A stretch of 34,895 nucleotides of DNA, from NCBI GenBank assembly GCA_944326535.1, contig CALVEJ010000015.1:1-34895 (forward strand), written 5' to 3'. Within the stretch, counting starts at the first letter, position 1. Each line of letters starts with the position of its first letter. Below, piece after piece: positions 17,336 through 25,527 of the stretch. The translations under genes and the position numbers were made by a program. Below the pieces are notes generated by a model that saw only the letters and a list, made by a program, of their open reading frames with translations, searched no databases and was not told the DNA's origin. This stretch comes from Candidatus Gastranaerophilales bacterium. GTDB lineage: Bacteria; Cyanobacteriota; Vampirovibrionia; Gastranaerophilales; Gastranaerophilaceae.

Positions 17336-18657
17336 TAAGCGTTGCACTTGCTTTTGGGATTACTCTTTTGAGCGGATATTTTTCGGTTTCAATAATAGAC
17401 AGAGAAATGGAACTGCGTTTCAGACTGCTTTTGTCTATTCCTATGGGTTTTGCCATAAGCTCTGTATTTTATTTTTTGTATCAGTGTTTAAATCTGTATA
17501 ACTTTCAACAGTTTCAATGGTTTGAACTGATTGCGGTTTTGGTGCTTGCTCTTGTATATTTCAACCAGGAAAAACCGGAGTGGTCAAAACACAAATTTAA
17601 AAAACTAAGCAACTGGTTTTATGTAGTAAATATTTATGCACTTGCTATATTTTTAAAATATTTTATAAACAATCCCATGGGAAGCTGGGATGGTTTTCGA
17701 ATTTGGAATATAAAAGCGGAATTTTTGTATCTGCAAAGTCCTTTGTGGAAAAATGTTTTTTCCCTTCCGCATTTTATGTCTCACTGTGATTATCCCATGT
17801 TTTTGCCTTCGTCAGTTGCAAGAATATGGCAGTATGCGGGACAACAGTGTTTTTGGGCAAATATGGTTATAGGACTTTTGTTTACGTTCGGGCTTGTTTA
17901 TCTTTTGTATCAGGCGGTCTGTTATTTTAAAAGCGAAAAAACTGCTGCCGTAGTCTGTACGGTATTTATGATTTCCGATATATTTCTTGTAAACGGAGCT
18001 GCTCAATGCGCCGATATACCGCTTGCGATGTTCTTTTTGAGTGCGGTTGTCTGCCTTTTCTTTTATTTCAAGAACAAAAGATTTACCACTTTTCTTTTGA
18101 GTCTTACCTTTGCGGGTTTGAGCGCCTGGGTAAAAAATGAAGGTTTGATGTTTCTTGTTGTATATTCGATTGTTATGATGTGCTGGTTTGCAGCAAACAA
18201 AAGGATGAAAAAAACTGTTATTACCGCTATACTAACTGCAATTTTCGGTGCATGTATAGTTTTGTACAAAAAGTTTACGGGTGCTCCGAATGATCTGATA
18301 TACGGATTTGTTGAAGTTAAATCATATATGTTTGCATTTGATTTTCATAGATATCTGGTTGTTTTGCAGACATTTTTGACTTTGATGTTCGGAAAGTTTG
18401 TGCTTTTCCTTTCACTTGCAATTCTTGCTATCAAGGGATTTAAGATTAAAGAAAAACTAAAAAAACCGTTTTTGCTGTCCTCTTCGATTTTTTGGCTGAT
18501 GGTTGCAGGGTATATAGCTGTTTATATTCTTGCTCCGCATGATATAAACTGGCTGACCGAAAACTCGATGGAGAGAATAATCCTTCAAATCCTTCCTGTT
18601 TTTGTATTTCTTTTTTCAATCACTCTTAGAATCGGCAAGCCGGATAGTATAAACTAA
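17332..18657 (+). CDS. Polytopic membrane protein, probable GT-C-type glycosyltransferase
   Basis: The 441-residue protein has about ten to twelve predicted membrane helices. Polar residues outside the helices fit the GT-C fold used by lipid-linked-sugar glycosyltransferases: an acidic residue in the first loop (SWDGFRIWN, D120), HCDYP (151-155), QCADIP (D228) at a helix end, and WVKNEG before another helix. GT-C enzymes move a sugar from a polyprenyl-phosphate donor on the outer side of the membrane. No subfamily or substrate is assignable. It is translationally coupled to the preceding small membrane protein and is the last gene of the cysS group. Confidence 0.7.
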   Translation: MISVALAFGITLLSGYFSVSIIDREMELRFRLLLSIPMGFAISSVFYFLYQCLNLYNFQQFQWFELIAVLVLALVYFNQEKPEWSKHKFKKLSNWFYVVNIYALAIFLKYFINNPMGSWDGFRIWNIKAEFLYLQSPLWKNVFSLPHFMSHCDYPMFLPSSVARIWQYAGQQCFWANMVIGLLFTFGLVYLLYQAVCYFKSEKTAAVVCTVFMISDIFLVNGAAQCADIPLAMFFLSAVVCLFFYFKNKRFTTFLLSLTFAGLSAWVKNEGLMFLVVYSIVMMCWFAANKRMKKTVITAILTAIFGACIVLYKKFTGAPNDLIYGFVEVKSYMFAFDFHRYLVVLQTFLTLMFGKFVLFLSLAILAIKGFKIKEKLKKPFLLSSSIFWLMVAGYIAVYILAPHDINWLTENSMERIILQILPVFVFLFSITLRIGKPDSIN

Positions 18658-18688
18658 TTGCATACTTTTTGGGGTTATATGCTAAAAT
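18658..18688 (+). promoter_or_regulatory. Extended -10 promoter for the exported OB-like protein
   Basis: TGCTAAAAT carries an extended -10 (TAAAAT at 18683-18688), with TTGCAT (18658-18663) as a -35 at a long 19-bp spacing. It lies about 30 bp before the start at 18721. Confidence 0.5.
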
Positions 18689-18720
18689 GAGATTGCAAAG
18701 AAAATATAGAAGGTAAATTT

Positions 18721-19278
18721 ATGAAAAATATGAAAAATAAAATACTCACATCATTGATAGCCGCATTACTGCTTGCGGGCGGATTAGTCGCTTTTGCGAA
18801 CAAACCGTTTTTGTCTGAAACAAAATTGAATACTACCGTGCCGAAAGCAGTTGATTTAAATCTGGCTGCTGCAGCTAAAACGGAAACAAATCCGGTCGTA
18901 AATGAAAACGGTTATATTGAAGTAAAACCGCTCGATGTGGTAGCAAACCCGTCACAGTATGTGGGCAAACAGGTGAAATTTAAAGCGGTTTTTGATAAAT
19001 TTTCCACGCTGGGTCTTGATTACAAACCGGCTTTTCGTGATTCGCAAAAGTATATTTCTTATCTCATAAAAAGAGATGACGTGACAGACCACACTATTCC
19101 TCTTTCTGAGATGAAAATTTTTATCACACGCACATATGCCGAAAAATTTATTGATCTTGATTCCGGTGATGTGATAGAGATTTACGGCAAGGTATTTTCG
19201 GATGCATTGACCGACGCATGGGTTGATACAGACAAGCTCGTGATTGTTTCAAAGAAAAATAAAGATAAAAAAGCGTAA
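18721..19278 (+). CDS. Exported OB-fold-like protein of unknown function
   Basis: This 185-residue protein has a classical signal peptide (basic MKNMKNK, hydrophobic 9-25, probable cleavage near AFA/NK). After an Ala/Thr-rich linker, a domain of about 120 residues begins with VKPLDVVANPSQYVGKQV, has a central LDYKPAFRDSQKYISYLI block, and ends with GDVIEIYGKVFSDAL, which looks like a small beta-barrel of the tRNA_anti/OB type. Such domains in exported proteins are often annotated only as hypothetical. AGAAGG eight bases before ATG is a good ribosome binding site. It precedes the GH57 gene, but each gene has its own promoter-like sequence. Confidence 0.8.
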   Translation: MKNMKNKILTSLIAALLLAGGLVAFANKPFLSETKLNTTVPKAVDLNLAAAAKTETNPVVNENGYIEVKPLDVVANPSQYVGKQVKFKAVFDKFSTLGLDYKPAFRDSQKYISYLIKRDDVTDHTIPLSEMKIFITRTYAEKFIDLDSGDVIEIYGKVFSDALTDAWVDTDKLVIVSKKNKDKKA

Positions 19279-19281
19279 GAA

Positions 19282-19309
19282 TTGAAAAAAACAAAACAAA
19301 ATATATAAT
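19282..19309 (+). promoter_or_regulatory. Promoter of the GH57 gene
   Basis: TTGAAA (19282-19287) and TATAAT (19304-19309) are 16 bp apart, giving a leader of roughly 40 nt before the ATG at 19358. Confidence 0.6.
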
Positions 19310-19357
19310 ATTATCAGTTAGGTCAAATTTGTAGAAAAGTTGCGGAGTTACCGTTTT

Positions 19358-21889
19358 ATGGCAGAAAATAAAAACGAAAAGAAAAAGAATTATTTAACAA
19401 TACACGGGCATTTTTACCAGCCGCCGAGAGAAAACCCCTGGCTGGAAGCAATTGAGCTGCAAGATAGTGCGCTGCCTTTTCATGATTGGAATGAAAGGGT
19501 AAATCTTGAGTGTTACAATCCGAACTCCGCATCGAGAATTGTGGATGCAAACAACAAAGTTCTTGATATAGTCAACAACTATTCGTTGATGAGCTACAAT
19601 TTCGGACCGACTCTTTTGTCCTGGATGGAAAAACATGCCCCGAAAACCTATGAAAGAGTAATAAAAGCGGATATTGTGAGCCGTGTAAAATTTTCCGGAC
19701 ACGGAAATGCTATAGCACAGGTTTACAACCATATGATTATGCCGCTGGCAAACAGGCATGATAAAGAAACTCAGGTTAGATGGGGTATCAGAGATTTTGA
19801 ATACAGGTTTGGAAGAATGCCGGAGGGTATGTGGCTTGCAGAAACTGCTGTGGATGACGAAACCCTTGAGGTTCTTGCTGACAACGGTATAAAATTTACT
19901 ATACTTTCACCTTATCAGGCGCAAAGCTACAGAAAACTCGGTGACAAAGAATGGACCGATGCGGGCTGGGGAAATATTGACCCCGCAAAACCATACAGAT
20001 ATTTTATAAAATCAAATCCGAAAAAATTTATTGATCTGTTCTTCTATGACGGTGCAATTTCAAAATCCGTTGCGTTTGACAATATTCTCCAAGACGGCAA
20101 CAAATTTGTAAACAGACTCAAAGACGGATTGTCCGATGCAAGAGGATATTCACAGCTTGTGAACATCGGCACCGACGGTGAAAGCTACGGACACCATACA
20201 AAATTCGGCGATATGGCTCTTGCTTATGTTTTGAGGGTGAAAGCCAAAGATGCGGGATTTACTATTACAAATTATGCTGAATATCTCGACAGATACGGCG
20301 TAAAAGATGAAGTTGACATAAAACAGGCATCTTCATGGAGCTGTTTCCATGGTGTCGGCAGATGGAAAGAAGACTGCGGATGCTCTACAGGCGGACAGCC
20401 CAGCTGGAACCAGAAATGGAGAAAACCGCTGAGAGATGCATTTGATTATCTAAGAGACAAACTCGCCGTGTTGTACGAAAAACAAGGCAAGAAATTTTTC
20501 ACAAAAAATCCATGGGATGTTCGTAATGAATACATAAATGTTATTTTGGACAGAAGCGAACTTTCTATCAAAAATTTCTTCAGAAATAATCTTAAACCTG
20601 AATGCAATGATCAGGATAAAGTCGCCGCAATGAAACTTTTGGAAATTCAAAGACAGGCAATGCTTATGTATACAAGCTGCGGATGGTTTTTTGCCGATAT
20701 TTCCGGAATTGAAACAACACAGATTATGAAATATGCTGCCCGTGCAATGCAGCTTGCGGCAAGTTTCAGTGATGAAGATTACGAAACAGAGTTTGTAAAT
20801 ATCCTTTCAAATGCACACAGCAATATAAAAGAATTCGGCACTGGTGCCGATATTTACAAAAAATTCGTAAAACCCTCAGTTGTTACAATAAAACAAATTG
20901 CGAGCCTCTGGGCAATCGTGTCTCTGTATGAAGATGTGGAAGATGAAACAACATTGTACTGCTACGACATAAAACGCTTGAATTACAAAACTGTTTCAAA
21001 GGGTAAAAACGGTCTGTATATTGGTCGTGTGGCAATCAAATCTCAAATCACTCTTGAAAAATATGATCTGATTTTTGCTCTTCTGAAATATTCGGGCGGT
21101 GATTTCCATTGTGCAATAAAAGAATATTCTACGGCAGAAGAATTTAATGAAATCCAAAAAAATCTTACTTCCACTTTTGTAAATTATCCTCTGACAGAGA
21201 TAATAAGAAGTCTGGATAAAAACTTTGGAACAGAATATTACACGCTCAAGGATATCTTTATTGAAGAAAGAAGAAAAATCCTTAATGTAATGATTCAGGG
21301 CAAGACAAACAAATTCTCCGGTCTGTACAAAGATATTTACGAAGACGGAAAAGCATCTATTTTCCACTTCAAAAATCTCGGTTTAACTCCGCCGGACGAA
21401 TTCAAAATTGCGGCAAGATACGTACTGGGTATTGAGTTTAGCAAACAGTTTGAAAACGCTGACAAAATCATTAATGAACATGATTTGCAAGAAGCGATTG
21501 ATATTAACAATGAAGCAAAAATGCTTGATGTTACTCTGGATAAAAAACTGGCAAACAAAATCTTTACCGAAAAAGTTACGGATGCTATGTATGCACTTGC
21601 AAAAAATCCTGAAATACACAGAATTGAAACCGTGCTCAATTTGTTCAAATATGTTGACCTGCTTGAACTTCGTATTGATACATCAGAAGCGCAGAACACG
21701 TATTTTAACAAAATACATGAAATTCTTGAAGAAGTCGTTTCAAATATTGATGAACTCAAAGACGAGTATGACAGAAAATTTGTGCTTCTTCTGCTTGAAC
21801 TCGGCAACAAATTGAATATTAACACTGACTTTTACAAACAAACCTTTGATAAAGTTATGTCACCATTGTATTCACAAACAAAGAAATAG
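19358..21889 (+). CDS. GH57 family glycosidase with DUF3536 region
   Basis: The 843-residue cytoplasmic-looking protein begins with IHGHFYQPPRENPW, the first conserved GH57 region, and continues with GHGNAIAQVYNH, PEGMWLAETAVD (about 154-165, containing the expected catalytic Glu) and GTDGESYGHH (about 270-280, containing the acid/base Asp). The C-terminal half corresponds to the DUF3536 region of alpha-amylase/alpha-mannosidase-like proteins. GH57 enzymes cleave or rearrange alpha-glucans with retention, so a role in glycogen-type polysaccharide metabolism is likely but not proven. ATG 19358 is preferred over the in-frame TTG at 19340. There is no signal peptide. Confidence 0.88.
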   Translation: MAENKNEKKKNYLTIHGHFYQPPRENPWLEAIELQDSALPFHDWNERVNLECYNPNSASRIVDANNKVLDIVNNYSLMSYNFGPTLLSWMEKHAPKTYERVIKADIVSRVKFSGHGNAIAQVYNHMIMPLANRHDKETQVRWGIRDFEYRFGRMPEGMWLAETAVDDETLEVLADNGIKFTILSPYQAQSYRKLGDKEWTDAGWGNIDPAKPYRYFIKSNPKKFIDLFFYDGAISKSVAFDNILQDGNKFVNRLKDGLSDARGYSQLVNIGTDGESYGHHTKFGDMALAYVLRVKAKDAGFTITNYAEYLDRYGVKDEVDIKQASSWSCFHGVGRWKEDCGCSTGGQPSWNQKWRKPLRDAFDYLRDKLAVLYEKQGKKFFTKNPWDVRNEYINVILDRSELSIKNFFRNNLKPECNDQDKVAAMKLLEIQRQAMLMYTSCGWFFADISGIETTQIMKYAARAMQLAASFSDEDYETEFVNILSNAHSNIKEFGTGADIYKKFVKPSVVTIKQIASLWAIVSLYEDVEDETTLYCYDIKRLNYKTVSKGKNGLYIGRVAIKSQITLEKYDLIFALLKYSGGDFHCAIKEYSTAEEFNEIQKNLTSTFVNYPLTEIIRSLDKNFGTEYYTLKDIFIEERRKILNVMIQGKTNKFSGLYKDIYEDGKASIFHFKNLGLTPPDEFKIAARYVLGIEFSKQFENADKIINEHDLQEAIDINNEAKMLDVTLDKKLANKIFTEKVTDAMYALAKNPEIHRIETVLNLFKYVDLLELRIDTSEAQNTYFNKIHEILEEVVSNIDELKDEYDRKFVLLLLELGNKLNINTDFYKQTFDKVMSPLYSQTKK

Positions 21890-21891
21890 CC

Positions 21892-21919
21892 TTGTGTTTT
21901 CTTTGCTAAGTGGTACAAT
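21892..21919 (+). promoter_or_regulatory. Promoter of the 2-oxoacid oxidoreductase operon
   Basis: TTGTGT (21892-21897) and TACAAT (21914-21919) are separated by 16 bp. The -10 is preceded by TGG, giving an extended -10. The start site would fall about 30 nt before the first gene at 21957. Confidence 0.55.
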
Positions 21920-21956
21920 TGAGGTAGGTTAATAGACAAATTAGGCGTATTATTTA

Positions 21957-22166
21957 ATGGGCAGGATTGTAATAGACAGAGATGTGTGTAAGGGATGTTA
22001 TCTCTGTGTAAATGCATGTCCCAAAGGATTGTTGAAAAAAAGTGAAGAAGCAAATGTGAACGGATATTTTCCGGCAGAATTTGCTGATGAAAAACATGAG
22101 TGCATAGGTTGTGCAATGTGTGCACTAAACTGTCCCGATGTCGCAATTAGAGAGGTTTACAGATAG
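21957..22166 (+). CDS. 2-oxoacid:ferredoxin oxidoreductase, ferredoxin-like delta subunit
   Basis: The 69-residue protein carries two 4Fe-4S binding motifs, CKGCYLCVNACP and CIGCAMCALNCP, in the standard bacterial ferredoxin spacing. It passes electrons from the catalytic subunits to free ferredoxin. It is first in a four-gene operon (delta-alpha-beta-gamma), the usual order of KOR/VOR-type enzymes. Its stop overlaps the alpha-subunit GTG start by one base. Confidence 0.94.
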   Translation: MGRIVIDRDVCKGCYLCVNACPKGLLKKSEEANVNGYFPAEFADEKHECIGCAMCALNCPDVAIREVYR

Positions 22167-23248
22167 TGGCAAAAGAACTTGTAAAAGGAAATGAAGCAAT
22201 CGCAAAAGCCGCTATCAAAGCAGGCTGTCAGTGTTACTTCGGTTATCCGATTACACCCCAGAGTGAAATCGGAGAATACATGGGAGCACATTTGCCGGAT
22301 ATGGGCAGAGTGTTTATCACAGCAGAAAGTGAACTTGCTTCAATAAATATGGTTATAGGTGCCGGTACTACGGGTACAAAAGCAATGACATCTTCATCAT
22401 CATGCGGTATTGCCCTTATGCAGGAAGCTTTTTCTGCAATGTGCTGTGCGGAGGTTCCGGGTGTCATTGTCAGTGTAATGAGAGGCGGACCGGGTCTCGG
22501 AAATATTGCTCCTGCACAGGCGGACTATTTTCAGGCGCTTAAAGGCGGAGGAAACGGAGATTATCATTTGATTGTTCTTTCTCCTTCCACTGTTCAAGAA
22601 GCAATTGACCTTACATACAGAGCTTTCCATCTTGCTTTGAAATACAGAAATCCTGTTATGCTTCTTGCTGACGGAATGCTTGGACAAATGATGGAACCCG
22701 CTGAGTTTGGAGAGTATCCATACAAAGATCCAGATGTAACCGAATGGGCTCTGAACGGGGCAAACAACCGTAAACCGAGAAATATAGTTTCGCTTCATAT
22801 GCCTGAAGGCGAAATGGAAATCCTCACAAACAAACTGTTCGAAAAATATGAACGTGTTGCAAAAGAAGAAACAACTTATGAAAGCTATATGACAGCGGAT
22901 GCAAAACTTGTCCTGACTGCTTTTGGTACAGTCGGCAGGATTGCAAAATCTGCGGTTCAAAAAGCAAGAAAAGAAGGAATGAAAGTCGGTTTGTTCAGAC
23001 CTATTACTCTTTTTCCGTTCCCTGAAAAACAACTTAACGAAGTTGCTCAAAATGCGGAAATGATTTTGGATTTGGAATTGAACAAAGGACAAATGCTTTT
23101 GGATGTTCGTTCCGCAGTATTCGGCGCATGCCCTGTTGAATTTTTCGGAAGAACAGCAGGCGGTCTTCTTACGCCGGATATGATGTTTGAAAAAATCCAA
23201 GAGCTGTACAAAAAACTTGAACACAAAACGGAAGCAGGGGTCAGATAG
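22166..23248 (+). CDS. vorB: 2-oxoacid:ferredoxin oxidoreductase alpha subunit (VorB/KorA-like)
   Basis: The 360-residue subunit starts with a GTG that overlaps the preceding TAG. It opens with KGNEAIAKAAIKAGC and shows GYPITPQSEI, the MTSSSSCGIALMQE and VMRGGPGLGNIAPAQADYFQ blocks, and NPVMLLADGMLGQMMEP, all characteristic of the alpha subunit of branched-chain/2-oxoglutarate ferredoxin oxidoreductases. The match is closest in my judgement to VorB (3-methyl-2-oxobutanoate type). The complex oxidatively decarboxylates a 2-oxoacid with CoA to an acyl-CoA plus reduced ferredoxin. Whether the substrate is 2-oxoisovalerate or 2-oxoglutarate cannot be settled by eye, so the symbol is tentative. 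Confidence 0.9.
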   Translation: MAKELVKGNEAIAKAAIKAGCQCYFGYPITPQSEIGEYMGAHLPDMGRVFITAESELASINMVIGAGTTGTKAMTSSSSCGIALMQEAFSAMCCAEVPGVIVSVMRGGPGLGNIAPAQADYFQALKGGGNGDYHLIVLSPSTVQEAIDLTYRAFHLALKYRNPVMLLADGMLGQMMEPAEFGEYPYKDPDVTEWALNGANNRKPRNIVSLHMPEGEMEILTNKLFEKYERVAKEETTYESYMTADAKLVLTAFGTVGRIAKSAVQKARKEGMKVGLFRPITLFPFPEKQLNEVAQNAEMILDLELNKGQMLLDVRSAVFGACPVEFFGRTAGGLLTPDMMFEKIQELYKKLEHKTEAGVR

Positions 23249-23250
23249 AT

Positions 23251-24009
23251 ATGGAAACACTGGTTTATAAAAGACCCGAATCACTATTGAAAGACGGACA
23301 TTTTACTTTCTGCCCGGGCTGCGGACATGGTGTTGTTCTGAGAATTGTTGCAGAACTTTTGGATGAATACAATCTTCAAAAAGATACTATAGCAATTTCT
23401 TCCGTAGGCTGTTCAATATTTTTGGAAAAATTCTTTAACCTTGATGTTGCGGGAGCTTCTCACGGACGTTCCCCATGTGTTGCAACAGGGATAAAAAGAT
23501 GCAAACCCGACAAATTTGTTTTGACCTATCAGGGTGACGGCGATGCTGCAACAATAGGTTTCAATGAGACTATCCATACTGCCTGCCGTGGTGAGCATAT
23601 TACAACTATAATGATTAACAATACAAACTTCGGCATGACAGGCGGTCAAGCCAGTGCAACAACACTTGTCGGACAGGTTACCACTACCACTCCGCACGGC
23701 AGAAAGGCTGAATTGACAGGTTATCCTCTGCATGCAGCGGAAATAGTCGCAAAATGCGACGGAACAGCTTATAGTGCAAGAGTTGCAATTACTTCTTCAA
23801 AATGCATAAGGCAGGCAAAAGAAGCAATAAGAAAAGCTTTTGAAACTCAAATAAAAGGACTCGGGTTCGGTTTTGTTGAGGTTTTGGCTACTTGCCCGAC
23901 AAACTGGCATATGACACCTGTTGAGGCAGTAAAACATATAGAAAATATTACTGAAACGGTTCATCCTTTGGGCGTTTTCAAGGACATTACCGCTAAGGAG
24001 AAACAATAA
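23251..24009 (+). CDS. 2-oxoacid:ferredoxin oxidoreductase beta subunit (TPP-binding)
   Basis: The 252-residue beta subunit binds thiamine diphosphate. FCPGCGHG near the N terminus supplies the conserved cysteines, and the TPP/Mg signature reads YQGDGDAATIGFNE followed by NNTNFGMTGGQ. Length matches KOR/VOR beta subunits. It starts two bases after the alpha stop and lies three bases before gamma, so the operon is compact. Confidence 0.93.
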   Translation: METLVYKRPESLLKDGHFTFCPGCGHGVVLRIVAELLDEYNLQKDTIAISSVGCSIFLEKFFNLDVAGASHGRSPCVATGIKRCKPDKFVLTYQGDGDAATIGFNETIHTACRGEHITTIMINNTNFGMTGGQASATTLVGQVTTTTPHGRKAELTGYPLHAAEIVAKCDGTAYSARVAITSSKCIRQAKEAIRKAFETQIKGLGFGFVEVLATCPTNWHMTPVEAVKHIENITETVHPLGVFKDITAKEKQ

Positions 24010-24012
24010 AAT

Positions 24013-24585
24013 ATGAATATGAAAGATATTAGTGTAATAATTTCGGGTTTTGGCGGTCAAGGCGCTCTGTTTGCCGGTATTCTTCTCTGTCATGCTGCTG
24101 TCCTCGAGGGTAAACATACAACATGGTTTCCTTCTTACGGAGCGGAAATGAGAGGCGGGGCGGTAAACTGCTGTGTAAACATTTCAGAGGGTGATGTTCC
24201 TTCTCCTATTGTGGACAAGGCGGATGCTGTTATTGCCTTGAATGATGCTTCTCAAACAAAATTTGAAAGCAGGGTCAAAACAGGCGGTTTTATGATTATA
24301 AACTCCTCTCTGGTGCACATTCCGACAACAAGGACTGATATAAATTACATAAAAATACCGTTTAATGATCTTGCACAAAAACTTACGCAGCCTGCATTTG
24401 TAAATGTAATGGCACTGGGTGCGTTTATTGAAAAAACAGGTATTTTAAAAATAGAATCCATAATCGAAGTGATGAAGGATATGTCAAAAAAGGTCTCTGC
24501 GAAAAAAGCAACGCTACTTCCCAATAACATTGAATGTGTAAAATTTGGTGCTAATATTATAAAAAATCAATTGATTACAGTTTGA
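24013..24585 (+). CDS. 2-oxoacid:ferredoxin oxidoreductase gamma subunit
   Basis: The 190-residue gamma subunit has SGFGGQGALFAG near the N terminus, SYGAEMRGGAVNC, and DKADAVIALND, the hallmarks of the pyruvate/ketoisovalerate oxidoreductase gamma domain. It completes the four-subunit enzyme. The stop is four bases from the start of the nucleoside phosphorylase gene, which is probably co-transcribed although functionally unrelated. Confidence 0.93.
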   Translation: MNMKDISVIISGFGGQGALFAGILLCHAAVLEGKHTTWFPSYGAEMRGGAVNCCVNISEGDVPSPIVDKADAVIALNDASQTKFESRVKTGGFMIINSSLVHIPTTRTDINYIKIPFNDLAQKLTQPAFVNVMALGAFIEKTGILKIESIIEVMKDMSKKVSAKKATLLPNNIECVKFGANIIKNQLITV

Positions 24586-24589
24586 AGTT

Positions 24590-25390
24590 ATGAAAGAAAC
24601 AATAGAATTTATTCAAAAGAAAATCAGAGATTTTAAGCCGGAATTGGGGATTATACTGGGTTCCGGTCTTGGAGATTTTGCCGATAATATTGACGGCGTG
24701 AGAATAAAATATCAAGATATTCCCGGTTTTGAAACTTCTACGGTTGCAGGACACAAAGGTCAGCTTGTATTTGGTGAAGTACTGGGAAAAAAAGCTGTTA
24801 TTATGCAGGGAAGATACCATTTTTATGAAGGGTATCACATCAGCCGTATTGTTTATCCGATAAAAGTAATGAAAAAACTCGGAGTAAAAACTCTGATTAT
24901 TACAAATGCTGCGGGTAGTGTAAATAAATCCTACAAAGCGGGGGATTTGATGGTTATATCTGATCATATTAACCTGATGGGTGTAAATCCGCTTGTGGGT
25001 GAAAATGATGCGACACTCGGCGACAGATTTCCCGATATGAGCGAGGTATACAGTCATGCTCTTGTTGATTTTGTACAGAAAAAAGGCAAAGAGCTTGGTA
25101 TAACAGTAAGAAAAGGTGTCTATGCCGCTATGAGCGGTCCGAGCTATGAAACCCCCGCCGAAATAAATATGCTGCGCATAATGGGCGCAGATGCCGTCGG
25201 TATGTCTACGGTACCGGAGGCGCTGGTTGCAAATTACTGCTCAATGAGGGTGCTTGGTATCAGTTGTATAACGAATTCCGCTGCCGGTGTTCATCCTTCA
25301 AGACTGTCTCATGCAGAGGTTGTAGAAACTGCGGCAAAGACCAAAGATTCATTTATGAAACTTTTGATGGCGGTTATTGAAGAGATTTAA
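24590..25390 (+). CDS. punA: Purine nucleoside phosphorylase (type I, trimeric)
   Basis: This enzyme splits purine (deoxy)nucleosides with phosphate into base and (deoxy)ribose-1-phosphate for salvage. Key residues are present: phosphate-loop S25 in LGSGLG, H55 in AGHKG, the RYHFYEGY segment, ITNAAGS, GPSYETPAE with E187, M205, and N229 in TNSAAG. The Glu/Asn pair in the base pocket indicates preference for 6-oxopurines (inosine, guanosine). The 266-residue length is typical. It follows the gamma subunit with a 4-bp gap. Confidence 0.93.
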   Translation: MKETIEFIQKKIRDFKPELGIILGSGLGDFADNIDGVRIKYQDIPGFETSTVAGHKGQLVFGEVLGKKAVIMQGRYHFYEGYHISRIVYPIKVMKKLGVKTLIITNAAGSVNKSYKAGDLMVISDHINLMGVNPLVGENDATLGDRFPDMSEVYSHALVDFVQKKGKELGITVRKGVYAAMSGPSYETPAEINMLRIMGADAVGMSTVPEALVANYCSMRVLGISCITNSAAGVHPSRLSHAEVVETAAKTKDSFMKLLMAVIEEI

Positions 25391-25401
25391 AATTATAAAC
25401 A

Positions 25402-25527
25402 GCAGATTCTTTGCTTTGCTCAAAATAACGAAAAAGTTTTTGGGATAGAAACTCAACCTACAATCTTAATCTTTCACTTTTCCATCTGCATGGAAGGTGG
25501 AGAATTATTATTTGTTATTCTGAGGGG
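25402..25527. repeat. Degenerate AGATTCT-family palindrome reaching into the acyltransferase 3' end
   Basis: The left arm AGATTCTTTGC...AATAACG (from about 25402) and the right arm TGTTATTCTGAGGGG (ending near 25527) resemble the arms at 368-434 and 34723-34800 but are more diverged. The right arm covers the stop and last codons of the acyltransferase. A 6-bp hairpin, TTCCAT/ATGGAA, lies at 25480-25495 and has no T-tract, so it is not a terminator. Confidence 0.45.

Noticed and set aside
22400-23284. Long open frame (294 codons) on the minus strand opposite the alpha subunit
   Set aside because: It lies wholly antisense to a gene with unmistakable family motifs, has no ribosome binding site and a Phe/Cys-rich composition typical of the reverse of AT-rich coding DNA.
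25476-25500. Terminator after purine nucleoside phosphorylase
   Set aside because: The TTCCAT/ATGGAA hairpin lacks a T-tract on either strand and appears to be part of a degenerate repeat.
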